Assembly: GCA_016708105.1 (NCBI GenBank)
Contig: JADJGJ010000004.1
Location: 1-64,000, forward strand
DNA length: 64,000 nucleotides
Source of the DNA: Crocinitomicaceae bacterium
GTDB lineage: Bacteria > Bacteroidota > Bacteroidia > Flavobacteriales_D > Crocinitomicaceae
Reading direction: 5' to 3'
Part shown: one piece after another, positions 54,097 through 62,679 of the stretch
Layout of the letters: every line of letters begins with the position of its first letter
How positions within the stretch are numbered: position 1 is the first letter of the stretch
Program-made: the position numbers and the translations under genes
Notes under the pieces: model-generated
What the model saw: only the letters and a program-made list of their open reading frames with translations
What the model was told of the DNA's origin: nothing
Database searches by the model: none

Positions 54097-57000
54097 TATC
54101 GCGCAAGTATGAAGGTAACTGATCCGCTATCGTATTCAGAAATTACTTTCAATATGTAAGTTCCGTCAAGTACTGATAGATCAAGAAAAACATCTTGAGA
54201 TATTTGCAAAGATTCATCGTACTCTTCAAAGAAATAAGTGTTACCCAACATATCTTGCACCACCATGGCAGCGCGTTGTGATTGATAAAACTCAACAGTT
54301 ACAGTAAAGTTTCCGGTTGTTGGATTCGGATAAAATTCAATACTTTTTATTCCGTTCAAATTATACTGCGTTGCTGCAAGCGAATCAAATGGTGATGCAT
54401 AAATTGTCTTACTCAATTCAACCAAACAATCGCCATAATAGGCCAACATTGTAATGATGAAGGTACCGGTATCAGGCAACAAAATCATTGGACTATGCGG
54501 ATCACTATTGATTAACATGATGCCTGATGGAATATTCCATTTTGTGCTGTCCGTTGGCGGCATGCTCACATCAATAATTACTACCGTGTCTGTTTCATAA
54601 TTATAGGTAGAGAATAAAAACGATGGCGTTGGTAAACTGCTGCTCTCATCAATGGCAGCGTGAAAAGTATAATTGCATTGAAGAGAATCATGAACCAGAA
54701 TTGTATAATTTCCTTGAGACAAATTAGTAAACACCGGAGAAGTCTGATAAGAGATTCCTCCATTAATAGAATATTCAAATGGAGTAAAACCACTCAATGG
54801 ATTTCCAACAATTTGTCCGTTAGGATTATTACCACAAGGTTTAAATCCTTCAAATACAATTTCAGGATAAGGGGGAATATTTATGCGCATCGTATCTGTT
54901 CCGACACAACCTCCATCAGCAGTTACCGCAACAATGGCCATGGTATCAATACCACCAATGAAGTTGGTTGTTTGCCCGTCGGTTCCATTATTCCATGAAT
55001 ATGCAGCCCCCGTGAGTGAGCCCGTGTGTGATGCCGTAACCGCAACAATTTCTTCATTACAAATCAGCAAATCACTTCCGGCCGAAACTAAAATTTCATT
55101 GGTTAAATCTATAAAAACACTATCGGTTCCAATGCATCCATTTTCGGGATTATACGAATCAAGATAATACCATCCGGGTTGATTAACCGAAACCGGATCA
55201 GCCCCAAGATTTGTGGTAGCATCAGACCAAGTCAAAACAGCACCTGAGCTTAGAGAAGCACCATCCAAAAATATTTGTGTTACTGAACAGTTCAATGCTG
55301 AATCTGCCGGCGCATGTGCATCAGGAATGTTCTGAAATTGCGAAACAATAAATGATTGAGAATTGGTGCAACCCGTAGTGATTTCCGTGGCAAACAAATA
55401 ATAGGTTCCGGGTTGTGTAATTTCAATTGAGCCACCAAAAAATAACGAGGTATCCGCATTGGTGTATTCAACTGTAGAATTTGGAGTTGGTGAGTACGCA
55501 GAAAGATTTAATGTGTCATTAGCACAAGTCAAGATATCAAGCGCCGTACTTGAAGGTATAGATGAATAACCGGTAAGGGCAATTTGGGGAATGATGAAAT
55601 TGTTTGTGACGAGTAATGCGGATTCACTCATGCAGCCATTCAACAAATCTGTTACCTGACACATATATCCTCCAACTGCGTCAACAAAAATTGGGTCAGC
55701 AAACATGGCTGAATCCACCATGCGCATCCACTCAACTGTAGTGTTTGGAGTTGAGCTTGCTCCATTTAATGATAATGAGGTAGTAGCACAAGTAAGTTCG
55801 TATGGTGGAGCTGGGAGAATCAATATTGGTTTAAGTGTATCCATATATACCGTTACCGTATCATAGTTTGCACACCCCAGCGGACTAACAACTTTAAACA
55901 CATAATCATCTGCTTGAGTAGCGATGTAAGTTTGACCCGGTATGCTTGGATTTGGAAATGGCTGCAACCATTCATAGCTCACAACAGCACTGTCAGAATA
56001 GCCAAATAAATCAACTCCTGTATCTAATGTGTAGCAGGTTATTCCTTCATCAGTGCCTGCATTAATATGAGGAATTGGATTGGAGTGAATTGCTAATGAC
56101 ATGGTATTAGATTTCACCAGAACATCATTGTTTTCAAGCTGTCCATGAAAAGTACTATAAGGAGTAACCGATAATACACCGGGCATAAAATTTGAAAGTA
56201 TTTGAATGTTTACAGAATTTGCACTTGAAAAATTCAAGGTATCACTTAAGTTTTCATTACCTGTCACACCAATGTCAATTCCTTGGCCGCTATACTCCCA
56301 AACATATCCATCTGCATATTGAACTGTTGGTATAGAATAGGTAATAGTTTGCCCCGGACAAACGGTAGTGTCAAAAACATTAAAGTTTTTTGCATCAGCC
56401 GGTTCAAGGCAGAATACGGCGATGCCTGATCGCGGTTCTCCACTGCTCATGACGCCAATATCAGCCGTGGTTAAATCGTCATCTGAAATGAAAAGTAAAT
56501 TATCTACAACCCAAATGTTTTCATAATGAATGCTGTCAAAAATAGCATCAGTTGCTATAGTATTTCCGGCGAAAGAACTTGCATTTGGCCCCACCTTTAC
56601 CTGACCATTGGTTAAGAAAAAAGGCAAGCTTGGAGAATCATCAGACACATCTCTAGTGTAGTAGTAATAATTCTTGTAGGTACTAATACTGTTTTTTCTA
56701 TTTAATGATGAAGAATACTCTGAAATAATTGTAGTTCCAAACAATAATGAATCAGTGACTGCATTGCGCACGCTTGGACTGCTATAATTATCATATAAAT
56801 AGAGTAAGATACTGTCACCGAAAAAAGCAATATCATTTGAAACGCCCTGCGCACAACCACATTCACTTGTTGATTCGTAGCCTTTTGGTGGAAATGAACT
56901 GTCAAGAGTTCCATCTAAATTAAAGCGCACCAAAGCGGCTGTCAAAGAAGGCATAGAATAAGGAATCATTTCTCCAACAGCATATAGTTTATGGTGAGCA

Positions 57001-57707
57001 TAGTGAATTTTGTAAGCGCCGGTTGCGCCATAATTATTAAATATCGCCAAGTTAGTATTGGTAGTAATTTTTACCGCAGCAATGCCAGAAGGTCTACCAT
57101 CAGATGGATTGACATTATTATTTATTCCATCAAAATCTCCAGCATAGAAAAGAGTATCATTGCTAATATCCATGCTGCGCACACCGCTTACATCAGCCGG
57201 AAATGCTCCAATAGTAAGCTGAGGATTCCAGAAGCTCATCATATAGTTATTTGGTGGGCCACTGGAAAGTTTGGTCGTGGTTAGTTTAGCAATTCCTTTT
57301 CGGGTGTAATTAGAACCATCAACATTTATATTGTTGAAATTTCCACCTAAATACAAATTTATGGTATGCGTAATAGGCAAAACGAAAGAAGTTGTAACGT
57401 AACATTCCACTTGATAAATATCTCCGTCAACTGCTTGAACAGGGTTATAATTGGTCCCTGACTTCACCTGCAACGTGGATTTATCAATGAATGCAATCTT
57501 ATTACAAGGTATCGAATTCACTGAGCTAAAATCTCCTACTATTACATAACAATTCAAAACTGGTACATCTTCAATATCAAAAATTGATTTCCCTGGATCA
57601 AGATTCAACGTTGGAGCAACTAACTCCTGCGCATGCATTGCGCTATTCTTCTCAGTAAAAAAGAAACAAAGCAACAAACAGAAGTTCAGTATGATGGTTT
57701 TGTACAT
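54096..57707 (-). CDS. Large secreted protein with T9SS type A sorting domain
   Basis: About 1203 residues from ATG 57707 (MYKTIILNFCLLLCFFFTEK, cut near MHAQ). The frame reaches 57755, but a -7 box at 57726-57733 makes that start unlikely. Residues ~30-450 look like delta-60-type beta-propeller repeats (GGNFNNINVDG, ALVRFNLDGTLDSSFPPKGY). A chain of Ig/PKD-like units of about 80 residues follows (CPGQTITYSIPTV, ELTCATTSLSLNGASSTPNTTVEW, LNCSVTQIFLDGASL). A SprB-like unit lies near residue 985 (PFEYSINGGISYQTSP). The end (IEFYPNPTTGNFTVTVEF... VVQDMLGN... GTYILKV) is a T9SS type A sorting domain. The next gene begins on its stop codon. Confidence 0.88.
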   Translation of the reverse strand: MYKTIILNFCLLLCFFFTEKNSAMHAQELVAPTLNLDPGKSIFDIEDVPVLNCYVIVGDFSSVNSIPCNKIAFIDKSTLQVKSGTNYNPVQAVDGDIYQVECYVTTSFVLPITHTINLYLGGNFNNINVDGSNYTRKGIAKLTTTKLSSGPPNNYMMSFWNPQLTIGAFPADVSGVRSMDISNDTLFYAGDFDGINNNVNPSDGRPSGIAAVKITTNTNLAIFNNYGATGAYKIHYAHHKLYAVGEMIPYSMPSLTAALVRFNLDGTLDSSFPPKGYESTSECGCAQGVSNDIAFFGDSILLYLYDNYSSPSVRNAVTDSLLFGTTIISEYSSSLNRKNSISTYKNYYYYTRDVSDDSPSLPFFLTNGQVKVGPNASSFAGNTIATDAIFDSIHYENIWVVDNLLFISDDDLTTADIGVMSSGEPRSGIAVFCLEPADAKNFNVFDTTVCPGQTITYSIPTVQYADGYVWEYSGQGIDIGVTGNENLSDTLNFSSANSVNIQILSNFMPGVLSVTPYSTFHGQLENNDVLVKSNTMSLAIHSNPIPHINAGTDEGITCYTLDTGVDLFGYSDSAVVSYEWLQPFPNPSIPGQTYIATQADDYVFKVVSPLGCANYDTVTVYMDTLKPILILPAPPYELTCATTSLSLNGASSTPNTTVEWMRMVDSAMFADPIFVDAVGGYMCQVTDLLNGCMSESALLVTNNFIIPQIALTGYSSIPSSTALDILTCANDTLNLSAYSPTPNSTVEYTNADTSLFFGGSIEITQPGTYYLFATEITTGCTNSQSFIVSQFQNIPDAHAPADSALNCSVTQIFLDGASLSSGAVLTWSDATTNLGADPVSVNQPGWYYLDSYNPENGCIGTDSVFIDLTNEILVSAGSDLLICNEEIVAVTASHTGSLTGAAYSWNNGTDGQTTNFIGGIDTMAIVAVTADGGCVGTDTMRINIPPYPEIVFEGFKPCGNNPNGQIVGNPLSGFTPFEYSINGGISYQTSPVFTNLSQGNYTILVHDSLQCNYTFHAAIDESSSLPTPSFLFSTYNYETDTVVIIDVSMPPTDSTKWNIPSGIMLINSDPHSPMILLPDTGTFIITMLAYYGDCLVELSKTIYASPFDSLAATQYNLNGIKSIEFYPNPTTGNFTVTVEFYQSQRAAMVVQDMLGNTYFFEEYDESLQISQDVFLDLSVLDGTYILKVISEYDSGSVTFILAR

Positions 57708-57725
57708 AAAAAATTTCCAAGCCCG

Positions 57726-57733
57726 CAAAAATA
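57726..57733 (-). promoter_or_regulatory. -7 box of the 54-kb T9SS gene
   Basis: TATTTTTG on the minus strand fits TAnnTTTG and lies 18 bases upstream of ATG 57707. Confidence 0.5.
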
Positions 57734-57973
57734 GAAACACCATCTTAATTACCAAACCATTGTAAAAGTTTTAGATGGATGTTTCGCTGAAAATTCAGAT
57801 GTATGTAGCAATTCAGGTGCAAAAAAAATTTTTATCCCCGTATATAGTTATCCCTAAGTGTCGCAAAATAAATGTTTTATAAACTGAAAAACCATACCAT
57901 ACCACTGAATAAACTAGACGCAAAAGAATGGATTGGGAATTGCTTTATTTGGTTTGGTTCAAAAAAGAAAGGC

Positions 57974-58720
57974 TTATGCTTTTTTACTAGTAAACCTTAC
58001 CACGCTGACGGTTGCCCCCGCGGTTGAGAGAGGTAACGCCAACACAATGCCTACAAGTGGTATCATTAAGAGCAAATGAAATATGAATCCATTACCCACA
58101 GCTAAACCTTTATGTTTGCGCACAACGGTTTTGGTGTCTGTAAAATTATAATGTCTTTCAAGGGCATAATCTAAATTGCCATATCCTGCAAAATACCACT
58201 GCGTATAAAGCAATGCAAACCCCGTTAACAAATTCAGCACCGGAATAAAACTCAATAAAAAAAGCGGAAATGAAATCAATAATTCCAAAATCAGATTGCG
58301 CATATTTACCCTAATTCCTCTAATTAGCAAACGCATTTTTTCTGCCGCGGTATCTGAAATATCTAATGGTTTACCGGTTATGTGCATTTCAATTTTTTCA
58401 GACAACGGTCCCATAAACGGGGCAGATAACGCCATTACCAAATGCTTGTAAACAATCAAACCCAGCATGATCACCAAAAATCCACCCATAAAAACGGATA
58501 TAGATTTCACGGTATCACCTCCCCAATCAAATGGCCAAAAATCTGCCAACCACAGACCGATAGGATTAGATAAAAAATAGGCTGAGGTGAAAATCAAAAT
58601 TCCTACAACAATTGCAATGAGCACCGGAATAAAAAAATAATTCCACAGATTCAGTTTCTGAATGATTTTAAACCCCGCTGAGAAATCACGAACTGCGGCT
58701 GAAAACTCTTTTAAAAACAT
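57974..58720 (-). CDS. EI24-domain (CysZ-like) membrane protein
   Basis: About 248 residues. Four main hydrophobic regions are seen: LWNYFFIPVLIAIVVGILIF, VFMGGFLVIMLGLIVYKHL, LLISFPLFLLSFIPVLNLLTGF and FIFHLLLMIPLVGIVLALPLSTAG. The conserved stretch LVMALSAPFMGPLSEKIEMH and the later YGNLDYALERHYNF are characteristic of EI24 proteins, which include the sulfate permease CysZ. Whether it moves sulfate is unknown. It begins 14 bases after the acyl-CoA carboxylase gene, so the two are probably co-transcribed. Confidence 0.8.
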   Translation of the reverse strand: MFLKEFSAAVRDFSAGFKIIQKLNLWNYFFIPVLIAIVVGILIFTSAYFLSNPIGLWLADFWPFDWGGDTVKSISVFMGGFLVIMLGLIVYKHLVMALSAPFMGPLSEKIEMHITGKPLDISDTAAEKMRLLIRGIRVNMRNLILELLISFPLFLLSFIPVLNLLTGFALLYTQWYFAGYGNLDYALERHYNFTDTKTVVRKHKGLAVGNGFIFHLLLMIPLVGIVLALPLSTAGATVSVVRFTSKKA

Positions 58721-58734
58721 CGACTCACTATTTG

Positions 58735-60276
58735 TTAAAGCGGAATATTTCCGTGCTTTTTCTTAGGTAAATGCGCAACTTTATTCTTCAACATATCAAA
58801 GGCGCGTATCAATTTTTTGCGCGTGTCAGAAGGTAAAATTACTTCATCAATGAAGCCGTGAGCTGCAGCGTTGTAAGGGTTTGCAAACAGGTCTGCATAT
58901 TCCCTTTCTTTTTCAAGCAATTTTGCAGCCGGATCTTTCGCTTCATCAATTTCTTTTTTGAAGATTATTTCAGCCGCACCTTTTGCACCCATCACCGCAA
59001 TTTCTGCTGTTGGCCAAGCATAGTTCATGTCAGCACCAATGTGTTTTGAATTCATTACATCATACGCCCCACCATAAGCTTTGCGCGTAATTACCGTAAC
59101 TCTTGGCACGGTTGCTTCACAAAAAGCATACAATAATTTTGCTCCATTGCTGATGATGCCGTTCCATTCCTGATCAGTTCCAGGTAAAAATCCCGGCACA
59201 TCTTCCAATACCAGAATTGGGATATTGAACGAGTCACAAAACCGCACAAAACGCGCCGCCTTGTTAGATGATTCAATGTCTAAAACTCCAGCAAGATAAG
59301 CAGGTTGATTAGCAACAATACCTATACTTTTTCCTTCTAAAAATGCAAAACCTACCACAATGTTTTGAGCAAAATTTTGATGCACTTCGTAAAAAGAGTT
59401 TTCGTCCACAATTTCATGAATTACAGCTTTCATGTCATAGGGTTGATTGGCATTTTCAGGAATGATTTTATTCAGTTCTTCACGCTCATCTGCACCGCCT
59501 GAATAAGGATATTTTGGAGATTGCTCTTCACAATTCTGCGGTAAGTACGACAATAATTTTTTAATGTCATTGATGCACTGTAAATCATTGGCCACTGCAA
59601 AATGTGCAACACCTGATTTTTGCGAATGAGTAGATGCACCACCCAATTCTTCTGAACTTACCTCTTCATGCGTTACTGTTTTTACCACGTTGGGTCCGGT
59701 TACAAACATAAACGATGATCCTTCAACCATGTAGGTAAAATCAGTAAGTGCAGGTGAATAAACTGCACCCCCTGCGCACGGCCCCATGATGGCTGATATT
59801 TGTGGTATAACACCTGATGCAATGGTATTTCTGTAAAAAATATCTGCATAACCGGCTAATGAAACAACGCCTTCTTGAATTCTTGCTCCGCCAGAATCAT
59901 TCAACCCAATGAGCGGAATACCGTTTTGTAAAGCTAAATCCATGATGCGCACAATTTTTTTGGCGTGTATTTCAGCTAGTGAACCTCCAAAAACAGTGAA
60001 ATCTTGTGCAAAAACATACACCGGTCGTCCATGTACTTTTCCATAACCTGTAACAACACCGTCACCCGGAAATATTTGTTTATCTAATCCAAAATTACTG
60101 GAGCGATGTTCAGCAAATTGTCCAATTTCTTCAAAGGTTTCTTCATCAAGCAAAAGACTAATTCTTTCACGTGCTGTTAGCTTTCCTTTGGCGTGTTGCC
60201 CTTCAATACGTTTCTCTCCTCCGCCCTTTAAAGCAGCTTCACGTTTTTTTAAAAGTGTTTCCAGTTTTGATGACAT
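58735..60276 (-). CDS. Acyl-CoA carboxylase carboxyltransferase (beta) subunit, propionyl-CoA type
   Basis: About 513 residues, the standard length. The N-terminal half has GKLTARERISLLLDE and FAQDFTVFGGSLAEIHAKKI, then GARIQEGVVSLAGY and GPCAGGAVYSPALTDFTYMV (the GG acyl-CoA site). The C-terminal half has ILVLEDVPGFLPGTDQEWNG, RKAYGGAYDVMNSKHIGAD and YNAAAHGFIDEVILPSDTR (biotin side). It transfers CO2 from biotin to an acyl-CoA; propionyl- or methylmalonyl-CoA is likely but not certain. No biotin carboxylase or biotin carrier gene is adjacent in this window. Confidence 0.92.
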   Translation of the reverse strand: MSSKLETLLKKREAALKGGGEKRIEGQHAKGKLTARERISLLLDEETFEEIGQFAEHRSSNFGLDKQIFPGDGVVTGYGKVHGRPVYVFAQDFTVFGGSLAEIHAKKIVRIMDLALQNGIPLIGLNDSGGARIQEGVVSLAGYADIFYRNTIASGVIPQISAIMGPCAGGAVYSPALTDFTYMVEGSSFMFVTGPNVVKTVTHEEVSSEELGGASTHSQKSGVAHFAVANDLQCINDIKKLLSYLPQNCEEQSPKYPYSGGADEREELNKIIPENANQPYDMKAVIHEIVDENSFYEVHQNFAQNIVVGFAFLEGKSIGIVANQPAYLAGVLDIESSNKAARFVRFCDSFNIPILVLEDVPGFLPGTDQEWNGIISNGAKLLYAFCEATVPRVTVITRKAYGGAYDVMNSKHIGADMNYAWPTAEIAVMGAKGAAEIIFKKEIDEAKDPAAKLLEKEREYADLFANPYNAAAHGFIDEVILPSDTRKKLIRAFDMLKNKVAHLPKKKHGNIPL

Positions 60277-60612
60277 CTGATTGGATTTTGTTGTGCGAAT
60301 TTAGTGTTTATTGGAGGAAATACCGAAGAAGTACCTGCCAAATCAAATTTAAGAGAAGCAATGCCATCATTTTTTAGTTCTGGTGAGAAATTTTTCGATG
60401 TTTAGCATGACGTCTCCAATGTGTGAGTGTTCTCGCGTTTACGTTATTTCGTTTTGTCCTGAAACGGACTTAGGATTCGTTTTCTCTCAAAAGACCATGT
60501 CACAGGGTGAGTTGGAGTGTGAGAGTGAAGAAAAAAATCAGAGTTCATGTTTCGCTCTCGCACTCACACTCACTCTGATTTTTCAAAAGGAAGTAAGCCC
60601 AATCGAAGCAAT

Positions 60613-60956
60613 TTAACAAAGGTTTTTAATCATTGAGAAGAGCATTTTTGAGATTTCTTCCCCCTTTGCATAAAACGCATCGTACTGGCTCTGGAACATG
60701 ATGTTTTCATCTTTTAATACATCCAAGATTGCAATGGATTCAAAAACTGAGCTTCTGGATATTATATAAAAATTTCTTCTGTCTGCTTTCGAAAACCTGC
60801 CCGAACCTTCAGCGATATTTAACACGATGCTGAATGAAGCTCTGCGCAACTGATCTTTTGTAGTACTATCAAGCTTTGAAACAAATATAAATGCCCGAAT
60901 TTCAGAATTAAATATTTTAGCTTTTTGTAAATATCAAGCTTTTCGAAATCAAACAT
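60613..60956 (-). pseudogene. S23 four-helix-bundle protein, frameshifted duplicate
   Basis: This copy matches the intact gene at 61157-61501 base for base over nearly its whole length but is one base shorter (344 against 345). The T run in the codons for KKAKIF (near 60920-60925) has five T here against six in the intact copy. The frame from the original ATG (60956) therefore breaks after about 12 residues. An internal ATG could still give the last ~78 residues, starting at the conserved MRRASFSIVLNIAEGSG stretch. I call it a decaying duplicate. Confidence 0.8.
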
Positions 60957-61156
60957 GATTCAATCATTTTTTTATTAAACAATGGATTTCGTTTTTTTGT
61001 CCTAGAACAGACTGCGTGATTCGTTTTCTCTCAAAAGACCATGTCACAGTGTGAGTTGGAGTGTGAGAGTGAAGAAAAAAATCAGAGTTCATGTTTCGCT
61101 CTCGCACTCACACTCACTCTGATTTTTCAAAAGGAAGTAAGCCCAATCGAAGCAAT

Positions 61157-61501
61157 TTAACAAAGGTTTTTAATCATTGAGAAGAGCATTTTTGAGATTT
61201 CTTCCCCCTTTGCATAAAACGCATCGTACTGGCTCTGGAACATGATGTTTTCATCTTTTAATACATCCAAGATTGCAATGGATTCAAAAACTGAGCTTCT
61301 GGATATTATATAAAAATTTCTTCTGTCTGCTTTCGAAAACCTGCCCGAACCTTCAGCGATATTTAACACGATGCTGAATGAAGCTCTGCGCAACTGATCT
61401 TTTGTAGTACTATCAAGCTTTGAAACAAATATAAATGCCCGAATTTCAGAATTAAATATTTTAGCTTTTTTGTAAATATCAAGCTTTTCGAAATCAAACA
61501 T
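61157..61501 (-). CDS. S23-family four-helix bundle protein (23S rRNA IVS-type)
   Basis: About 114 residues. MFDFEKLDIYKKAKIFNSEI, then DQLRRASFSIVLNIAEGSGRF and RRNFYIISRSSVFESIAIL, are the family landmarks (F-x-L-x-[VI]-[WY] start and the LRRAxxSIxxNIAEGxGR block). The family was first found in intervening sequences of 23S rRNA and is also common as free-standing genes in Bacteroidota, with unknown function. No rRNA is nearby. Downstream (minus strand) it runs into the repeated CTCTGATTTTT hairpin, a likely terminator. Confidence 0.88.
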   Translation of the reverse strand: MFDFEKLDIYKKAKIFNSEIRAFIFVSKLDSTTKDQLRRASFSIVLNIAEGSGRFSKADRRNFYIISRSSVFESIAILDVLKDENIMFQSQYDAFYAKGEEISKMLFSMIKNLC

Positions 61502-61619
61502 GATTCAATCATTTTTTTATTAAACAATGGATTTCGTTTTTTTGTCCTAGAACAGACTGCGTGATTCGTTTTCTCTCAAAAGACCATGTCACAGTGTGAG
61601 TTGGAGTGTGAGAGTGAAG

Positions 61620-61674
61620 AAAAAAATCAGAGTTCATGTTTCGCTCTCGCACTCACACTCACTCTGATTTTTTT
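61620..61674 (-). terminator. Terminator of tRNA-Phe (third copy of the repeat hairpin)
   Basis: AAAAAAATCAGAG (61620-61632) and CTCTGATTTTTTT (61662-61674) form a perfect 13-bp stem around a 29-base loop; on the minus strand the stem ends in a T7 run. It begins one base beyond the tRNA 3' end. Similar stems at about 61075 and 60531 terminate the two S23 copies. Confidence 0.75.
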
Positions 61675-61675
61675 G

Positions 61676-61748
61676 TGGTGATGGACGGAATCGAACCGCC
61701 GACACAAGGATTTTCAGTCCTTTGCTCTACCGACTGAGCTACATCACC
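61676..61748 (-). tRNA. tRNA-Phe (GAA)
   Basis: A 73-nt cloverleaf on the minus strand: acceptor GGTGATG/CATCACC, D-arm GCTC...GAGC, anticodon stem AAGGA/TCCTT with loop CTGAAAA (anticodon GAA), and T-arm with GGTTCGATTCC. The discriminator is A; CCA is not encoded. The 3' end abuts the repeat terminator. Confidence 0.95.
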
Positions 61749-61950
61749 AATGCGATTTTGTGGGGGCAAAGATAGAAATCTAATCACAAATCTCACGCAA
61801 TCCTCGTTTTTTTTTCTTCTTCTTGTCTGATATCAACAGATTCTCAGCAATTTTGCACCCGAGTAAACCTTCTTTCTGCATGTCGGTTTCCAATGATTTG
61901 AATTCATTCACCTTGAACAATGACCTTTTCTACTATATACTATTCTTCTA

Positions 61951-62679
61951 ATGAACGTTTGTATTGATCAGGGAAATACCGCAACTAAAATTGGAATTTT
62001 TGAAGATAAAATTCTGAGAGAAGTTCAGGCGTTCTCAAAGGATAACCACGCACAAGCGCTTGACTATTTGGAATCTGTTATTCATAAGGACAGTTCAATT
62101 ATTTTATCATCTGTAGCGGATGTAGATCTTGATATAAATTTCCTCAAGCCAAAATATCTCATTAAATTTTCACATCTCACTTCCATACCAATTATCAATC
62201 AGTATAAGACACCTGAAACACTAGGGAAAGACAGGTTAGCGAATGCCGTAGCAGCGTGGAGCATGAGCAAAGGAAAAAACTCGTTGGTTATTGATTGCGG
62301 CACATGCATTAAGTATGATGTGGTAGATGCAAAAGGGAATTATTTTGGTGGAGCTATCAGTCCAGGTCTACACATGCGATACCGTTCACTGCATGATTAT
62401 ACCGGAAAATTACCCATGATTGAATCAACAACCAACACGATAACAACCGGGACAAATACCACTGAAAGTATACAAGCTGGTGTTGAGAATGGCATATTGG
62501 ATGAAATAAATGGATTTATCAACCGTTATACTCAGCAATATTCTGACTTAACAATTTTTATGACCGGCGGAGATTTACCACATTTTGAGAAAGCTTTTAA
62601 AAATAGCATCTTTGCAATCCCTGAACTGACACTGACCGGGCTAAATGAAATATTACGCTATCATGCTGAAAAAAATTAA
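61951..62679 (+). CDS. coaX: Type III pantothenate kinase
   Basis: About 242 residues. The family motifs are all present: the ATP-binding DQGNTATKIG (residues 6-15), TLGKDRLANAVAA (90-102), VIDCGTCIKYD with DCGT at 115-118, and GGAISPGLHMRYRSLH (133 onwards), then the TTESIQAGV block. The enzyme phosphorylates pantothenate, the first step of CoA synthesis; type III enzymes need a monovalent cation and are not feedback inhibited. It overlaps the next gene by 17 bases. Confidence 0.95.
   Translation: MNVCIDQGNTATKIGIFEDKILREVQAFSKDNHAQALDYLESVIHKDSSIILSSVADVDLDINFLKPKYLIKFSHLTSIPIINQYKTPETLGKDRLANAVAAWSMSKGKNSLVIDCGTCIKYDVVDAKGNYFGGAISPGLHMRYRSLHDYTGKLPMIESTTNTITTGTNTTESIQAGVENGILDEINGFINRYTQQYSDLTIFMTGGDLPHFEKAFKNSIFAIPELTLTGLNEILRYHAEKN

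Larger units (their letters stand above)
60447..61674. repeat. 545-bp tandem duplication (hairpin, S23 gene, hairpin, S23 gene, hairpin)
   Basis: The marker TTTCTCTCAAAAGACCATGT recurs at 60481, 61025 and 61570 (spacings 544 and 545). Each unit starts with a 5' leader, then a GAGTGTGAGAGTG/CTCTCGCACTCACACTC hairpin region and an S23 gene on the minus strand. The third copy stops after the hairpin, directly at the tRNA-Phe 3' end. Copies 2 and 3 are almost identical; copy 1 has a more diverged leader. The left edge is approximate. Confidence 0.9.

Noticed and set aside
60447..61674. A fragment of 23S rRNA, because S23 proteins sit in rRNA intervening sequences
   Set aside because: No rRNA sequence is recognisable on either side; free-standing S23 genes are common in Bacteroidota.
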